From: an uncultured Erysipelotrichaceae bacterium
GTDB lineage: Bacteria > Bacillota_I > Bacilli_A > Erysipelotrichales > Erysipelotrichaceae
Length of the DNA stretch: 53,209 nucleotides
Assembly: GCA_947569705.1 (NCBI GenBank)
Contig: CANOSP010000012.1
Location: 1-53,209, forward strand
Reading direction: 5' to 3'
Shown here piece after piece: positions 1-9,110 of this stretch (the stretch's first letter is position 1; every line of letters starts with the position of its first letter). Made by a program: the position numbers and the translations under genes. The notes under the pieces were generated by a model. The model was given only the letters and a program-made list of their open reading frames with translations. It did no database searches and was not told the origin of the DNA.

Positions 1-2
1 AT

Positions 3-140
3 GGTTATTATTACCCGGGAAAAAATGTCGGCGGAGCTTTAACAGGTGATGAAACGAATTTAATGTTTTTAGGTGTATTAAATTTCATATCATTAGGTTT
101 ATTTATAATGCTTTATAAAAAGAAACTAACAGAAAAATAA
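3..140 (+). CDS. C-terminal end of a surface protein with LPXTG-like sorting signal (5' truncated)
   Basis: The reading frame enters from outside the window and gives 45 residues. It contains the motif GGALTGDETNL, then a hydrophobic segment of about 19 residues (MFLGVLNFISLGLFIML), then the basic tail YKKKLTEK and a stop. Motif, membrane span and positive tail in that order are the layout of a Gram-positive cell-wall sorting signal; ALTGD would be a variant of LPXTG. A sortase would cleave near the TG and attach the protein to peptidoglycan. The passenger domain lies outside the window, so its function is unknown. The same GALTGDxTNL string recurs in the 43-aa protein at 22905-23036, which suggests a genome-specific signal. 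Confidence is good for a sorting signal and low for the exact sortase class. Confidence 0.7.
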   Translation, partial: GYYYPGKNVGGALTGDETNLMFLGVLNFISLGLFIMLYKKKLTEK

Positions 141-143
141 AAC

Positions 144-170
144 AAACAGGAAAGCCGCGCTTTCCTGTTT
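144..170. terminator. Bidirectional intrinsic terminator
   Basis: A perfect 12-bp stem (144-155 with 159-170) with a 3-nt loop. T-rich sequence follows on both strands. It lies between the convergent surface-protein gene and fumC and can serve both. Confidence 0.85.
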
Positions 171-233
171 ATACTATTTAGCTATAATTTTTTATGAATT
201 ATTTGAAAGAATCAAATAAGCAGTCTGTATTTT

Positions 234-1595
234 TTACACCATCTGTTTCGGAATAATGAATTGCTCAAATTCAGCCTCACTGAGCAATCCGAGCGCAATA
301 CAGGCTTCTTTCAATGAGATATTTTCCTGATAGGCTTTTTTCGCGCACTTGGCAGCATTTTCATAACCGATATGCGGATTCAATGCCGTAACCAACATTA
401 AAGAATGATGCAGGTAATATTCCATCTGTTGTTGATTGGCGGTGATACCCGAAACACAATGGATATTAAATGAATGAATACTGTCTGCCAATAAATGAAC
501 ACTTTGCATGAAATTATAAATAATCACCGGCATAAAGACATTTAATTCAAAGTTTCCCTGACTTGCCGCAAAACCGACTGCGGCATCATTTCCCATAACC
601 TGTACGCACACCATTGTCATAGATTCACACTGAGTCGGATTCACTTTTCCCGGCATGATCGAAGATCCCGGTTCATTTTCAGGGATTTTGATTTCACCTA
701 AACCGCATCGCGGACCGCTTGCCAGCCAACGCACATCATTCGCGATTTTCATCAGATTCGCTGCTAAAGCTTTCAATGCGCCGTGAGCGAATACAATATC
801 ATCCTTAGCTGCTAATGCGTGAAATTTATTAGAATCACTGATGAATACCGTATGCAGTTCCTCACTTAATAAGCTGCATACCGTTTCACCGAATCCCTCA
901 GGCGCATTTAATCCTGTTCCGACCGCAGTACCGCCGATCGCAAGCTTTCTGAGTGCATCAACAGCTTGTTTCAACATCGAAAGATTATTCTTCAGCATCG
1001 CATTCCATCCGCTGATCTCCTGTGAAAAACGCAGCGGAGTCGCATCCTGTAAATGCGTTCTGCCGATTTTAATAATATCATGGTTTTCTTGTTCCAATCG
1101 CTCTAACACAGCGATTAATTCCTTCAGCTTCGGCATCAGATAACGCTCTACACCTAAGACAGCCGCAATATACATCGCACTGGGGAATGTATCATTTGAA
1201 CTTTGTGAACGATTTACATCGTCATTGGGATGTAAGTTCGCATGAAACAACTCATTGCCGCGATTGGCAATTACTTCATTCACATTCATATTGCTTTGAG
1301 TGCCGCTGCCTGTCTGCCAAACGGATAAAGGAAAATGATCATCTAATTTGCGATCACAGATTTCATCACAAACCTTGATGATAGCTTCTGCCTTTTCGGT
1401 AGAAATCTTATCCAAAGAAGCATTTGCTTTTGCACAAGCTTTCTTTAAATAAGCCATGGCATAAATGACATCCATCGGAATTTTTTCCTCATGTATTTTA
1501 AAATTCTCAAAACTGCGCTGTGTTTGCGCTCCCCAATATTTATCTGCTTCTACGGCAATTTTGCCCATAGAATCATGTTCTGTTCTTGTTTTCAT
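234..1595 (-). CDS. fumC: Class II fumarate hydratase
   Basis: Class II (iron-independent) fumarase, converting fumarate and malate in the cytosol. The 453 residues match the usual length of about 460. The superfamily signature GSSIMPGKVNPTQ is intact in the C-terminal half, the substrate-site stretch GSGTQSNMN is near residue 96, and GRTHLQDATP near residue 177 carries the conserved His of the family. The start ATG follows an AAGAAGG-type ribosome site. The gene stands alone, convergent with the partial surface-protein gene and followed by the shared hairpin at 144-170. No succinate dehydrogenase or malate dehydrogenase gene is nearby, so its role in a reductive or amino-acid route is inference. 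Identity is very secure. Confidence 0.97.
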   Translation of the reverse strand: MKTRTEHDSMGKIAVEADKYWGAQTQRSFENFKIHEEKIPMDVIYAMAYLKKACAKANASLDKISTEKAEAIIKVCDEICDRKLDDHFPLSVWQTGSGTQSNMNVNEVIANRGNELFHANLHPNDDVNRSQSSNDTFPSAMYIAAVLGVERYLMPKLKELIAVLERLEQENHDIIKIGRTHLQDATPLRFSQEISGWNAMLKNNLSMLKQAVDALRKLAIGGTAVGTGLNAPEGFGETVCSLLSEELHTVFISDSNKFHALAAKDDIVFAHGALKALAANLMKIANDVRWLASGPRCGLGEIKIPENEPGSSIMPGKVNPTQCESMTMVCVQVMGNDAAVGFAASQGNFELNVFMPVIIYNFMQSVHLLADSIHSFNIHCVSGITANQQQMEYYLHHSLMLVTALNPHIGYENAAKCAKKAYQENISLKEACIALGLLSEAEFEQFIIPKQMV

Positions 1596-1720
1596 TTAAT
1601 GACCTTCTTTCTTTGACATCATAATAACAAAAAATAATACGAATGTCTATGTCACAAGCATCTTTCTGTTCATGTTTTTCTTATGGTAATTTTAAATAAA
1701 AAATAAAGAGACAAGACGAC

Positions 1721-1751
1721 ATAAAAATACAAGCCGAATCCGGCTTGTATT
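1721..1751 (-). terminator. Intrinsic terminator of the thioredoxin-like lipoprotein gene
   Basis: An 11-bp stem (1726-1736 with 1741-1751) with a 4-nt loop, followed on the minus strand by TTTTTAT. It begins 4 nt after the stop codon of the lipoprotein gene. Confidence 0.85.
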
Positions 1752-1755
1752 AAAA

Positions 1756-2337
1756 TTATTTGATTGTTTGGAACATTTCCTGATAGCGTTTTTTCAGCTC
1801 TGCTTTTTCTTCATCAGTCATTTTGCGTTCATGCGCATCATGAGAATCTACGGTACCGGTGTGATAAGAAGTGATTTCGCCTTCTTTTATCGTAATGACA
1901 TAAGGGACATAAAGATGCGGATTACCCTCATCGTCTTTATCTAATTTGTCAGGGATTCTCGCTTCAATCGCTTTGCTGTCTTCTTCTTTTGTGGTTTCAG
2001 CTTTTTTATCGATATAGAAAATCTTTACATCAAACTCTTTCGCAACTTCATTCATAATCGGAACCGCCTCGACACACCATGGACATGTGGTATATCCGAA
2101 ATAATAAATTCCGGTAGCGCCGGCATCCAACTTTAAAAGAAAATCACTCATAGGAACTTCGACAAACTGATGCTCGTTATCCATAAAGCCCTCGTAGCCG
2201 GACATATCGCTGCGCTCTGTTACATCGCAAAGCTCATCGCTGTCACAGCCTTTCGGATCACTTGTATCTTTTTTATCGGCTGAACAGGAACTGCATATTA
2301 ATAAACTGATAAATAACCAACAGATTGTTTTTTTCAT
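1756..2337 (-). CDS. Thioredoxin-fold lipoprotein (CPWC motif)
   Basis: A 193-residue exported protein. The N-terminus MKKTICWLFISLLICSSC is a lipoprotein signal peptide with a lipobox-like end, so the mature protein should be membrane-anchored outside the cell. A thioredoxin-like core follows, with the redox motif CPWC inside FGYTTCPWCVEAVP and the typical strand VKIFYIDKK. It resembles the thioredoxin-fold 'bacteriocin transport accessory' proteins, a name that does not establish function. I chose this ATG over one 14 codons upstream because GGAGGATGCAGT sits directly before it and the signal peptide starts here. It lies about 104 nt after aconitase on the same strand with no obvious terminator between, so co-transcription is possible. 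A second CxxC lipoprotein lies at 49724-50137. The exact reaction is unknown. Confidence 0.8.
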   Translation of the reverse strand: MKKTICWLFISLLICSSCSADKKDTSDPKGCDSDELCDVTERSDMSGYEGFMDNEHQFVEVPMSDFLLKLDAGATGIYYFGYTTCPWCVEAVPIMNEVAKEFDVKIFYIDKKAETTKEEDSKAIEARIPDKLDKDDEGNPHLYVPYVITIKEGEITSYHTGTVDSHDAHERKMTDEEKAELKKRYQEMFQTIK

Positions 2338-2441
2338 ACTGCATCCTCCATCTATATATAGTAATACCACGATCATCATTTCGTAAGCTATGAAAATAAG
2401 AATGATGAAGCGATGTATCGGATAAGCATATCAAAGGAAAT

Positions 2442-4370
2442 TTATTTTACTTGATTTTCCGCTTTGATTAAATTAAGTGTACCGCCGTAAGCAAGTGTGC
2501 GAATATCCAATTCACTTAATGCATAGGTCAAAGTAAGCTTACTGTTTTTAGTTAAATTCTTCGCAACGATTGTTTGATTCGGCTTTAAATCATTTAGATT
2601 ATTCAGTTGAATGACATCACCCTCATCAATTTTATCATAATCGGTTTCATCCGCAAACTGTAACGGTAAAATTCCGAAATTGATTAAATTCGCATGATGA
2701 ATTCTGGCAAAGCTTTTGGCAATTACCGCTTTAATGCCTAAATACATCGGTGCTAACGCTGCATGTTCACGAGATGAACCTTGTCCGTAATTACTGCCGG
2801 CAATGATAATACCGCCGTTGTGATTTTGACAGCGCTTCGCAAAGTCCGCACATACATCACGGAATACAAACTGTGAGATCTTTTCAATATTGGAACGATA
2901 AGGGAGAACCTTGGCACCTGCCGGCATGATATGATCGGTGGTGATATTATCCTCAACTTTTAACAAGACGGATTTCTCAATCGTATTTTCCATTGGCTGA
3001 TTAATCGGAAGTGCTTTGATATTCGGACCTCTGATGACTTCTATCGATTCAGCGTTGTTTGGATCGGGAACGATGATACAGCGATCATCAATTAAGAATT
3101 CGTCAGGTTCTTCCGGCAGTTCATAAGCTGTTTTACGCGGGTCACTGATGACACCGTTGACGGCACTGGCTGCGGCTACCTCAGGTGATACAAGACAGAC
3201 ATTGGCGCTCAGTGTTCCGCTTCTGCCGTAGAAATTGCGATTAAAGGTACGAAGTGACCAAGCGTTTGTGATCGGGGACTGTCCCATGCCGATGCAGGGA
3301 CCGCAGGTGCTTTCCAAAATGCGGGCGCCTGCCGCAATCATATCCGCAAGAGCGCCGTTTTGTGCAATCATATTTAAGACCTGTTTAGAACCCGGAGAAA
3401 TAGTCAAAGAGACATTTTGATGAGCGACTTTATTTTTTAAGATAGCCGCTACGCTCATCATATCCATATAAGAAGAATTGGTACAGCTGCCGATCGAACA
3501 CTGGTCTATCGGCTTACCTTCCACCTCGGTGATACTGACAACATTATCAGGACTGTGCGGCATTGCGACCATCGGCTCCAAAGTGCTTAAATCAATCGTA
3601 TATGCTTCATCATATACGGAATCATCATCGGCACAAAACGGAGTGAAATCATCGGCTCGCTGTTGTTTGCGCAAAAATGCTTCGGTAATTTCATCACTCG
3701 GGAAAATCGAAGTGGTAGCGCCAAGCTCCGCACCCATATTAGTAATCGTTGCGCGCTGCGGAACACTTAATGTTTTTACACCGTCGCCGCAATATTCGAT
3801 GACCTTTCCGACTCCGCCCTTGACACTCATCAGCGATAACAGCTTTAAGATAATATCCTTTGAGGATACCCCCTGTGTCAGCTTGCCGATCAGCTCTACT
3901 TTAACGATTTTCGGCATAGTCAGTTGGAAAGGACGTCCTGCCATTGCACAAGCGACATCTAAACCGCCGGCACCCATCGCAAACGCACCGATACCGCCTG
4001 CGGTCGGTGTATGAGAATCACTTCCTAACAGCGTCTTACCCGGCTTCGCAAAACGCTCTAAATGCACCTGATGACAAATACCGTTCCCGGCACGTGAGAA
4101 ATAAATTCCGTGCTTCGCCGCAACAGTTTGTAAATATTTATGATCATCGGCATTTTCAAACCCGCTCTGTAATGTGTTATGATCCACATAACTTAAAGAT
4201 AATTCCGTTTTCACTTGATCGACTCCCATAGCCTCCAGTTGTAAATAAGCCATAGTTCCGGTCGCATCCTGTGTTAACGTCTGGTCTATTTTAAGGGCAA
4301 TTTTCTTTCCCCGTTCTAATGTTCCTTCCACTAAATGCTTTTGAATAATTTTTTCAGTCATTGTTGGCAT
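2442..4370 (-). CDS. acnA: Aconitate hydratase (Aquifex-type, short form)
   Basis: Aconitase, isomerising citrate to isocitrate with a [4Fe-4S] cluster. About 642 residues, the length of the short Aquifex/mitochondrial-like family rather than the 900-residue AcnA. The cluster cysteines are visible in GSCTNSS and in STCGPCIGMGQ. GSDSHTPTAGGIGAFAMG and the C-terminal swivel-domain motif GSNYGQGSSREHAA are also present. Three ATGs lie close together; the AGAAGGG site is about 10 nt before the one at 4370 and only 1 nt before the one at 4379, so I use 4370. It is transcribed divergently from citrate synthase-isocitrate dehydrogenase and supplies the middle step of the same pathway. The gene symbol is approximate because naming of this subfamily varies. 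Confidence 0.95.
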   Translation of the reverse strand: MPTMTEKIIQKHLVEGTLERGKKIALKIDQTLTQDATGTMAYLQLEAMGVDQVKTELSLSYVDHNTLQSGFENADDHKYLQTVAAKHGIYFSRAGNGICHQVHLERFAKPGKTLLGSDSHTPTAGGIGAFAMGAGGLDVACAMAGRPFQLTMPKIVKVELIGKLTQGVSSKDIILKLLSLMSVKGGVGKVIEYCGDGVKTLSVPQRATITNMGAELGATTSIFPSDEITEAFLRKQQRADDFTPFCADDDSVYDEAYTIDLSTLEPMVAMPHSPDNVVSITEVEGKPIDQCSIGSCTNSSYMDMMSVAAILKNKVAHQNVSLTISPGSKQVLNMIAQNGALADMIAAGARILESTCGPCIGMGQSPITNAWSLRTFNRNFYGRSGTLSANVCLVSPEVAAASAVNGVISDPRKTAYELPEEPDEFLIDDRCIIVPDPNNAESIEVIRGPNIKALPINQPMENTIEKSVLLKVEDNITTDHIMPAGAKVLPYRSNIEKISQFVFRDVCADFAKRCQNHNGGIIIAGSNYGQGSSREHAALAPMYLGIKAVIAKSFARIHHANLINFGILPLQFADETDYDKIDEGDVIQLNNLNDLKPNQTIVAKNLTKNSKLTLTYALSELDIRTLAYGGTLNLIKAENQVK

Positions 4371-4417
4371 AAGATTCATTCCCTTCTGTTATCATAATGT
4401 ATAACTGCATATGTTCT

Positions 4418-4473
4418 ATTATAACATTAATGATGAAAAAATTTCATTAAAAATGTGAAAAATATGATATAAT
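4418..4473. promoter_or_regulatory. Back-to-back divergent promoters, acn and citrate synthase
   Basis: TATAAT at 4468-4473 on the plus strand serves citrate synthase. A TATAAT on the minus strand at 4418-4423 serves aconitase. The weak -35 regions of both would fall at about 4441-4450 and overlap. The two transcription units could therefore share one regulator, which is inference. No clear operator palindrome was recognised. Confidence 0.6.
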
Positions 4474-4503
4474 AAATGAAATAAATTGAAAGATGGTGAA
4501 GCT

Positions 4504-5847
4504 ATGAATCAAAAAATCATTGAATTTTATCAAAAGGGATTAAGCTATAATCAAATTCCCAATGAATATTTTAAACAATATGATGTTAAAAAAGGTCTGC
4601 GCAATGAAGACGGTACCGGTGTATGCGTAGGACTTACGAAAATAGCCGATGTAGTCGGATACAAAAGAGAAGATCAAAAAAAGATCGCAATCGAAGGTAA
4701 GCTTTACTATCGAGGAATTGAAGTGCATGATTTAATATACGGAAGATACCAGAACAATCATGCATATGCATATGAAGAAACATGCTTTTTACTGTTGTTT
4801 GGGTACTTACCGACGAAGCAGGAGTTGGCAGCTTTCAGTGAAGTGCTGCAACAGGAATATGAATTGCCGGATCAGTTTTTAGAAACAGCCATTTTACAGC
4901 TGCCTTCCAAAAACTTGATGAATCAGCTGCAGCAGGCAGTGCTTTCGCTTTATGATTTTGATGATCTTCCCGATGCGACCGATGTAAACAACACACTTCG
5001 TCAAGGCTTATCAATTATGGCAAAGCTTCCGTCGATGCTGTGCTATGCTTATCATTCGATGGCACATCATTTTGAAAAGGCTTCCCTGCATATTCACTAT
5101 CCGCAAAAGCATTACAGTATGGCTGAGAATATACTGCACATGCTTCGCAGCGACAGTCAGTTTACCAAAAGAGAAGCATTGATGCTGGATCTGATGCTTG
5201 TGCTTCATGCCGATCACGGCGGCGGCAATAATTCCACCTTTACCAATGTGGTGATCTCATCTACGGGTACCGATATTTATTCCACGGTGGCAGGCTCGAT
5301 CGGATCTTTAAAGGGACCGCGGCACGGCGGTGCGAATTTACAAGTATGTAATATGATGAAGGAAGTCATTGAGGAAATCGGTTTAGCTGCGGATGAAAAC
5401 GCGATGAAAGAGATCCAGCGTAAACTGTTAAATAAAGAGCGCTATGATCACAGCGGTTTGATTTACGGTATGGGACATGCGATCTATACACTGTCCGATC
5501 CGCGAGCGGAGCTGCTGCGTGAGCATTTATATGAATTGGCGTTGGAAAAACATGAAGAACAACGCTTTGATTTCTATCGTCGTTTTGAGAAATGTGCCAA
5601 AGAAGTGATCAGTGAGGTCAAAGGCATTCCGGTATCTGCCAATGTCGATTTCTACAGCGGTCTTGTTTATGAGATGATGAATATACCGCAGGATTTATTT
5701 ACACCGTTGTTTGTATGTGCGCGAATGGTCGGCTGGCTTGCACATAATATTGAAAATAAATTATATGACGGCAGAATTATGCGCCCGGCAACGAAATATG
5801 TCGGTGAGCTTCAGGAATATATTAATATAGAGGAGAGATTGAAATGA
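4504..5847 (+). CDS. gltA: Citrate synthase
   Basis: Condenses oxaloacetate and acetyl-CoA to citrate. 447 residues, in the long class seen in anaerobic Bacillota and Bacteroidota. The catalytic region reads HADHGGGNNSTFTNVV with SIGSLKGPRHGGANL after it, and the second active-site segment YGMGHAIYTLSDPRA carries the conserved His. The later stretch VSANVDFYSG contains the conserved Asp. I placed the start at 4504, after GGTGAAGCT, rather than at an ATG six codons upstream that has no ribosome site. The last base pairs overlap isocitrate dehydrogenase as ATGA, so the two are translationally coupled. With aconitase they make the oxidative branch to 2-oxoglutarate, probably for glutamate synthesis since no later cycle enzyme is present here. 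Confidence 0.96.
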   Translation: MNQKIIEFYQKGLSYNQIPNEYFKQYDVKKGLRNEDGTGVCVGLTKIADVVGYKREDQKKIAIEGKLYYRGIEVHDLIYGRYQNNHAYAYEETCFLLLFGYLPTKQELAAFSEVLQQEYELPDQFLETAILQLPSKNLMNQLQQAVLSLYDFDDLPDATDVNNTLRQGLSIMAKLPSMLCYAYHSMAHHFEKASLHIHYPQKHYSMAENILHMLRSDSQFTKREALMLDLMLVLHADHGGGNNSTFTNVVISSTGTDIYSTVAGSIGSLKGPRHGGANLQVCNMMKEVIEEIGLAADENAMKEIQRKLLNKERYDHSGLIYGMGHAIYTLSDPRAELLREHLYELALEKHEEQRFDFYRRFEKCAKEVISEVKGIPVSANVDFYSGLVYEMMNIPQDLFTPLFVCARMVGWLAHNIENKLYDGRIMRPATKYVGELQEYINIEERLK

Positions 5848-6845
5848 CAAATAAAATAACAGTGATGAAAGGTGACGGCATCGGACCGGAAATTTGCGAT
5901 GCAGTTATGCAGATTTTAAAGGCTGCGAAGGCAGATGTCACATTTGAATGCTTTGAAGTCGGTGAAGCCGAATACAAGCGCAACGGAGAATTGATTCCTA
6001 AGGAAGCCTATGAATCCTTTGAACGCAATCGCATTATGTTGAAAGCACCGATTACAACACCGATCGGCAAAGGCTTTCGTTCTTTGAATGTCACTTTGCG
6101 TAAGCGTTATGATTTATATGCGAATATTCGTCCGGCAAAGTCAAATACTGCGGTAGTGACACCGTTTCCGAATGTTGATATTGTGACCTTTCGTGAAAAC
6201 ACTGAGGATCTGTATGTCGGTGTTGAGGAAGAAGTCGATGAGAACACCGTACATGCGACAAAGATCATTACGCGCAAGGCAAGTGAACGCATTATTGAAG
6301 ATGCGTTTGAATATGCGCTGAAGCACGGACGCAAAAAAGTTACGTGTGTTCATAAGGCAAATATTTTGAAGCTGAGCGACGGTATGTTCTTATCCATCTT
6401 TCAAGAGATCGCAAAGCGCTATCCGAGCATTATTGCCGAGGATAAGATTATTGATGCGCTCTGTATGCGGCTTGTAATGGATCCGAGTGAATTTGATGTA
6501 CTTGTCATGCCGAATTTATACGGTGATATTGTATCGGATTTAACAAGCGGCTTGATCGGCGGACTCGGATTATTGCCGTCTGCGAATTTAGGTAAGGATC
6601 ATGCGATGTTTGAAGCAGTACACGGGAGCGCTCCCGATATTGCAGGAAAGCATATCGCAAACCCTACCGCATTGCTTTGGTCGGCTTGCATGATGTTGGA
6701 GTATTTAGGACAAAATGATTGTGCCGGTAAAATCAGAAAAGCAGTGGACGTGGTACTGGCAGAGGGTACGAGTGTTACTCCGGATTTGAAAGGCAATGCG
6801 ACAACCGAGCAGTATCGTGATGCGATTATCGCAAAGCTTTCATAA
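5844..6845 (+). CDS. icd: NAD-type isocitrate dehydrogenase
   Basis: Oxidative decarboxylation of isocitrate to 2-oxoglutarate. 333 residues, the short form shared by NAD-dependent IDH, homoisocitrate and isopropylmalate dehydrogenases. GDGIGPEI opens the fold, [14 protein letters not shown] is the substrate loop, and [19 protein letters not shown] carries the metal-binding aspartates. The cofactor loop reads [17 protein letters not shown]; Asp after Pro is the NAD signature, where NADP enzymes have Lys. The serine in the ENTE region and the citrate synthase/aconitase context favour isocitrate over isopropylmalate. The ATG overlaps the stop of citrate synthase by 4 nt, and a hairpin terminator follows at 6901. 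Confidence 0.92.
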   Translation: MTNKITVMKGDGIGPEICDAVMQILKAAKADVTFECFEVGEAEYKRNGELIPKEAYESFERNRIMLKAPITTPIGKGFRSLNVTLRKRYDLYANIRPAKSNTAVVTPFPNVDIVTFRENTEDLYVGVEEEVDENTVHATKIITRKASERIIEDAFEYALKHGRKKVTCVHKANILKLSDGMFLSIFQEIAKRYPSIIAEDKIIDALCMRLVMDPSEFDVLVMPNLYGDIVSDLTSGLIGGLGLLPSANLGKDHAMFEAVHGSAPDIAGKHIANPTALLWSACMMLEYLGQNDCAGKIRKAVDVVLAEGTSVTPDLKGNATTEQYRDAIIAKLS

Positions 6846-6900
6846 GATAACGCTTGATGTCTGGGATAAACACATAGATTTCGACTTACAAAATCATTCA

Positions 6901-6925
6901 AAAACAGTCTTCGGACTGTTTTTTT
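6901..6925 (+). terminator. Intrinsic terminator after isocitrate dehydrogenase
   Basis: A 9-bp stem (6901-6909 with 6914-6922) closed by a TTCG tetraloop and followed by a T run. Confidence 0.9.
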
Positions 6926-6973
6926 ACATAGCCGCTCAACAGCTTTGCCAAACTATCTACAGGAGGTAATAGA

Positions 6974-7351
6974 ATGATTACAAATATTTCACGAATTACA
7001 CTTTTCGTAGATGATCAACAACAAGCCAAAGACTTTTGGGTAAAGAAAATGGGCTTTCATGTAGTCGAGGAACAAAAGCTGGAACGCGGTAAATGGCTTG
7101 AGGTGGCACCGCCGAACAGCTCGGTTCGCTTTGTACTGTATGATAAAGAATTGATGAAGCAACAAAATCCGCAGGCAATCACAACTCATCCCTCACTCAT
7201 ATTATCAACGCTGCATTTAGGCAATACAAGAAAAATTCTTAAGGAACGTGATGTGGATATTGAAGAAATCATCACAATGCCGTACGGCAGTATGTGTACC
7301 TTTTATGATCCGGACGGCAATGCATATTTATTAAGAGAAGATAAACATTAA
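6974..7351 (+). CDS. VOC (glyoxalase/bleomycin-resistance fold) protein
   Basis: A 125-residue cytosolic protein of the vicinal oxygen chelate superfamily. It opens with the classic ITNISRITLFVDDQQQAKDFWVKKMGF and closes with TFYDPDGNAYLLRE, the two ends of paired beta-alpha-beta-beta-beta modules. One VOC unit of this size usually acts as a dimer. The substrate cannot be told: members include glyoxalase I, dioxygenases and antibiotic-binding proteins. AGGAGG lies 7 nt before the ATG. It precedes the DtxR-type regulator gene by about 78 nt in the same direction, without a clear terminator between them. Confidence 0.85.
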   Translation: MITNISRITLFVDDQQQAKDFWVKKMGFHVVEEQKLERGKWLEVAPPNSSVRFVLYDKELMKQQNPQAITTHPSLILSTLHLGNTRKILKERDVDIEEIITMPYGSMCTFYDPDGNAYLLREDKH

Positions 7352-7429
7352 GTGTCGTTTTTTATGGGCTGTATTATTGCATAACTGAGGGCGTCCGTGT
7401 TAGAATTAATGCACAAGGCAGGCGATCAT

Positions 7430-7795
7430 ATGAAGCTACAGGAATCAGGCGAGGATTATTTAGAATCCATCTTAAAAATTGAACGACAAAAAGGTGTGGT
7501 ACGATCCATTGATATTGCGAATGATCTTCATGTATCCAAACCGAGTGTAAGTCGTGCAATTCATATTTTGGCAGAACGAGGCTTTATTCATATACAGGAT
7601 AATATGCTTGTATTGAGTGATACCGGCAGAGAAATAGCCGAGAAAATTTATGAACGTCATTTGTTGTTTTCCGATTTTCTTGTACGCATAGGTGTCGACA
7701 AGGAAACGGCAGCTGAAGATGCCTGCCGTATGGAACATGCCTTAAGTGATGAGAGCTTTGCGGCATTAAAGCGCTATATTGAAGCACATCAATAA
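7430..7795 (+). CDS. DtxR/MntR-family metal-dependent repressor
   Basis: A 121-residue regulator with an N-terminal winged helix (ESGEDYLESILKIERQKGVVRSIDIANDLHVSKPSVSRAIHIL) followed by a metal-binding and dimerisation helix region. Candidate ligands are the Asp/Glu near residues 8-12, the His of ERHLLFSDFL, and Asp, Glu and His of DACRMEHALS. There is no C-terminal FeoA/SH3 domain, as in MntR-like members. The start at 7430 follows AAGGCAGG with 7-nt spacing; a GTG 11 codons upstream is less likely because the family motif begins here. Such proteins repress manganese or iron uptake genes, but no metal transporter gene is in the window, so the target is unknown. Confidence 0.88.
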   Translation: MKLQESGEDYLESILKIERQKGVVRSIDIANDLHVSKPSVSRAIHILAERGFIHIQDNMLVLSDTGREIAEKIYERHLLFSDFLVRIGVDKETAAEDACRMEHALSDESFAALKRYIEAHQ

Positions 7796-7867
7796 TGATA
7801 GAAAAAAAGTGTGAACGGCTTTATCACATGTGAGGGTAAACAGATAAAAATGTCACTGTTTAATGAT

Positions 7868-7908
7868 AATCAGAGTGTATATTCATAAAGAATTCCTCTG
7901 ATTTTTTT
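7868..7908 (+). terminator. Intrinsic terminator after the DtxR-family gene
   Basis: An 8-bp outer stem (7868-7875 with 7896-7903) with a smaller inner stem (7881-7884 with 7890-7893), followed by a run of T residues. Confidence 0.7.
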
Positions 7909-8031
7909 ATTTTACTTTATTGTGATACCGCAGTCTGTATGATAAGATCGTTTTGAAATACGCAAAGGAGTTTGAATTTAATCATGTTTCATAGGTACGG
8001 TTTTTATCGGATTATTTTGAAATTGATTATT

Positions 8032-8059
8032 TTGCAATTTATTCGATTTGTTATATAAT
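8032..8059 (+). promoter_or_regulatory. Sigma-A-type promoter of azlCD
   Basis: TTGCAA at 8032-8037, 16-nt spacer, TATAAT at 8054-8059. The azlC ATG follows 22 nt later, after GGAG. Confidence 0.7.
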
Positions 8060-8080
8060 ACAGGCAACGGAGCGTGAACT

Positions 8081-8797
8081 ATGGAGAAACAAAATACATT
8101 GCGTTTTCAAAACGGATTAAAGGATGGTATACCGATTGCTTTAGGTTATTTATCGGTATCTTTTACCTTTGGCTTAACTGCGATCTCAATGGGAATCCCG
8201 TTGGAAGCAGCGGTTGTAATCTCATTGACTAATTTAACCAGTGCGGGTCAGTTTGCGGCTTTGGAAATAATTGCGATGTTTTCATCTTATACAGAAATGA
8301 TCTTCACGCAGCTGTTAATCAATCTGCGTTATGCACTGATGTCATTATCTTTATCACAAAAGGTAGAAAAGAATATGCCTACACATCAGCGAATGTTGAT
8401 GTCTTATGGGATTACCGATGAAATATTCGCTTTGGCTGCGGCAAAGGAACAGCCGTTGAACTGCGCTTATTTTTGCGGCTTGATGCTTTTGCCGATCTGC
8501 GGTTGGACGTTCGGCACATGGCTCGGCGCTGCTGCTACAGCACTGATGCCCGATGATATTCGATCCGCAATGGGAATCGCAATTTACGGTATGTTTTTAG
8601 CCATCATCATACCGCCTGCTAAAAAACAAACGGCGATACGAAATGTTGTGCTGCTTGCGGCCGGTTTATCCTGTCTGATGGAAATACTGTCTTCAATTCT
8701 ATCTGTCAGCGGTGGTTTCGCACTGATTCTTTGTACGCTGCTTGCGGCTGCTTTTGGCGCATGGCGTTACCCGATCCAAAAGGAGAATATAAAATGA
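8081..8797 (+). CDS. azlC: AzlC family branched-chain amino acid exporter, large subunit
   Basis: A 238-residue integral membrane protein with five or more hydrophobic segments. The family opening FQNGLKDGIPIALGYLSVSFTFGL is clear, as is the central QLLINLRYALMSLSLSQK, which is typical of AzlC. With AzlD it exports branched-chain amino acids or analogues; resistance to 4-azaleucine gave the name. The stop overlaps the azlD start as ATGA, the standard arrangement for the pair. A good promoter lies directly upstream, so the unit is self-contained. No Lrp-type regulator gene is adjacent. Confidence 0.93.
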   Translation: MEKQNTLRFQNGLKDGIPIALGYLSVSFTFGLTAISMGIPLEAAVVISLTNLTSAGQFAALEIIAMFSSYTEMIFTQLLINLRYALMSLSLSQKVEKNMPTHQRMLMSYGITDEIFALAAAKEQPLNCAYFCGLMLLPICGWTFGTWLGAAATALMPDDIRSAMGIAIYGMFLAIIIPPAKKQTAIRNVVLLAAGLSCLMEILSSILSVSGGFALILCTLLAAAFGAWRYPIQKENIK

Positions 8798-9102
8798 GCG
8801 AATATATTCCGTATATCATCATAATGGCAGGTGTCACCTATTTAATACGAATGCTTCCGCTGACTTGCTTTCAAAAAGAACTGAAAAGTCCGTTTATTCA
8901 ATCTTTTCTGTATTATGTTCCTTATGCAGTGCTGGGAGCTATGACATTCCCTGCTGTATTTACATCTGCCGGCAATCTCATTCCATCCCTGATCGCTGCA
9001 TTTGTTGCGTGCCTGCTTGCCTATAAAGAAAAAAGCTTGCTGGTTGTCGCAAGCTTTGCCTGTCTTTGTGCATATGTAATTAATCTGATTTTGCTGCTTT
9101 AA
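8794..9102 (+). CDS. azlD: AzlD family branched-chain amino acid exporter, small subunit
   Basis: A 102-residue membrane protein with about four hydrophobic helices. The N-terminal IIIMAGVTYLIRMLPLTCF is characteristic of AzlD, including the arginine-containing TYLIRMLPL. It partners AzlC. The start at 8794 is set by AAGGAG 8 nt upstream and by the 4-nt overlap with azlC; an in-frame start further upstream lies inside azlC and is rejected. Confidence 0.92.
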   Translation: MSEYIPYIIIMAGVTYLIRMLPLTCFQKELKSPFIQSFLYYVPYAVLGAMTFPAVFTSAGNLIPSLIAAFVACLLAYKEKSLLVVASFACLCAYVINLILLL

Positions 9103-9110
9103 ATATCTTT

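Noticed and set aside
3478-4014. 178-codon plus-strand frame
   Set aside because: It lies wholly antisense to aconitase, with no ribosome site and no family resemblance; it is a shadow of the codon pattern.
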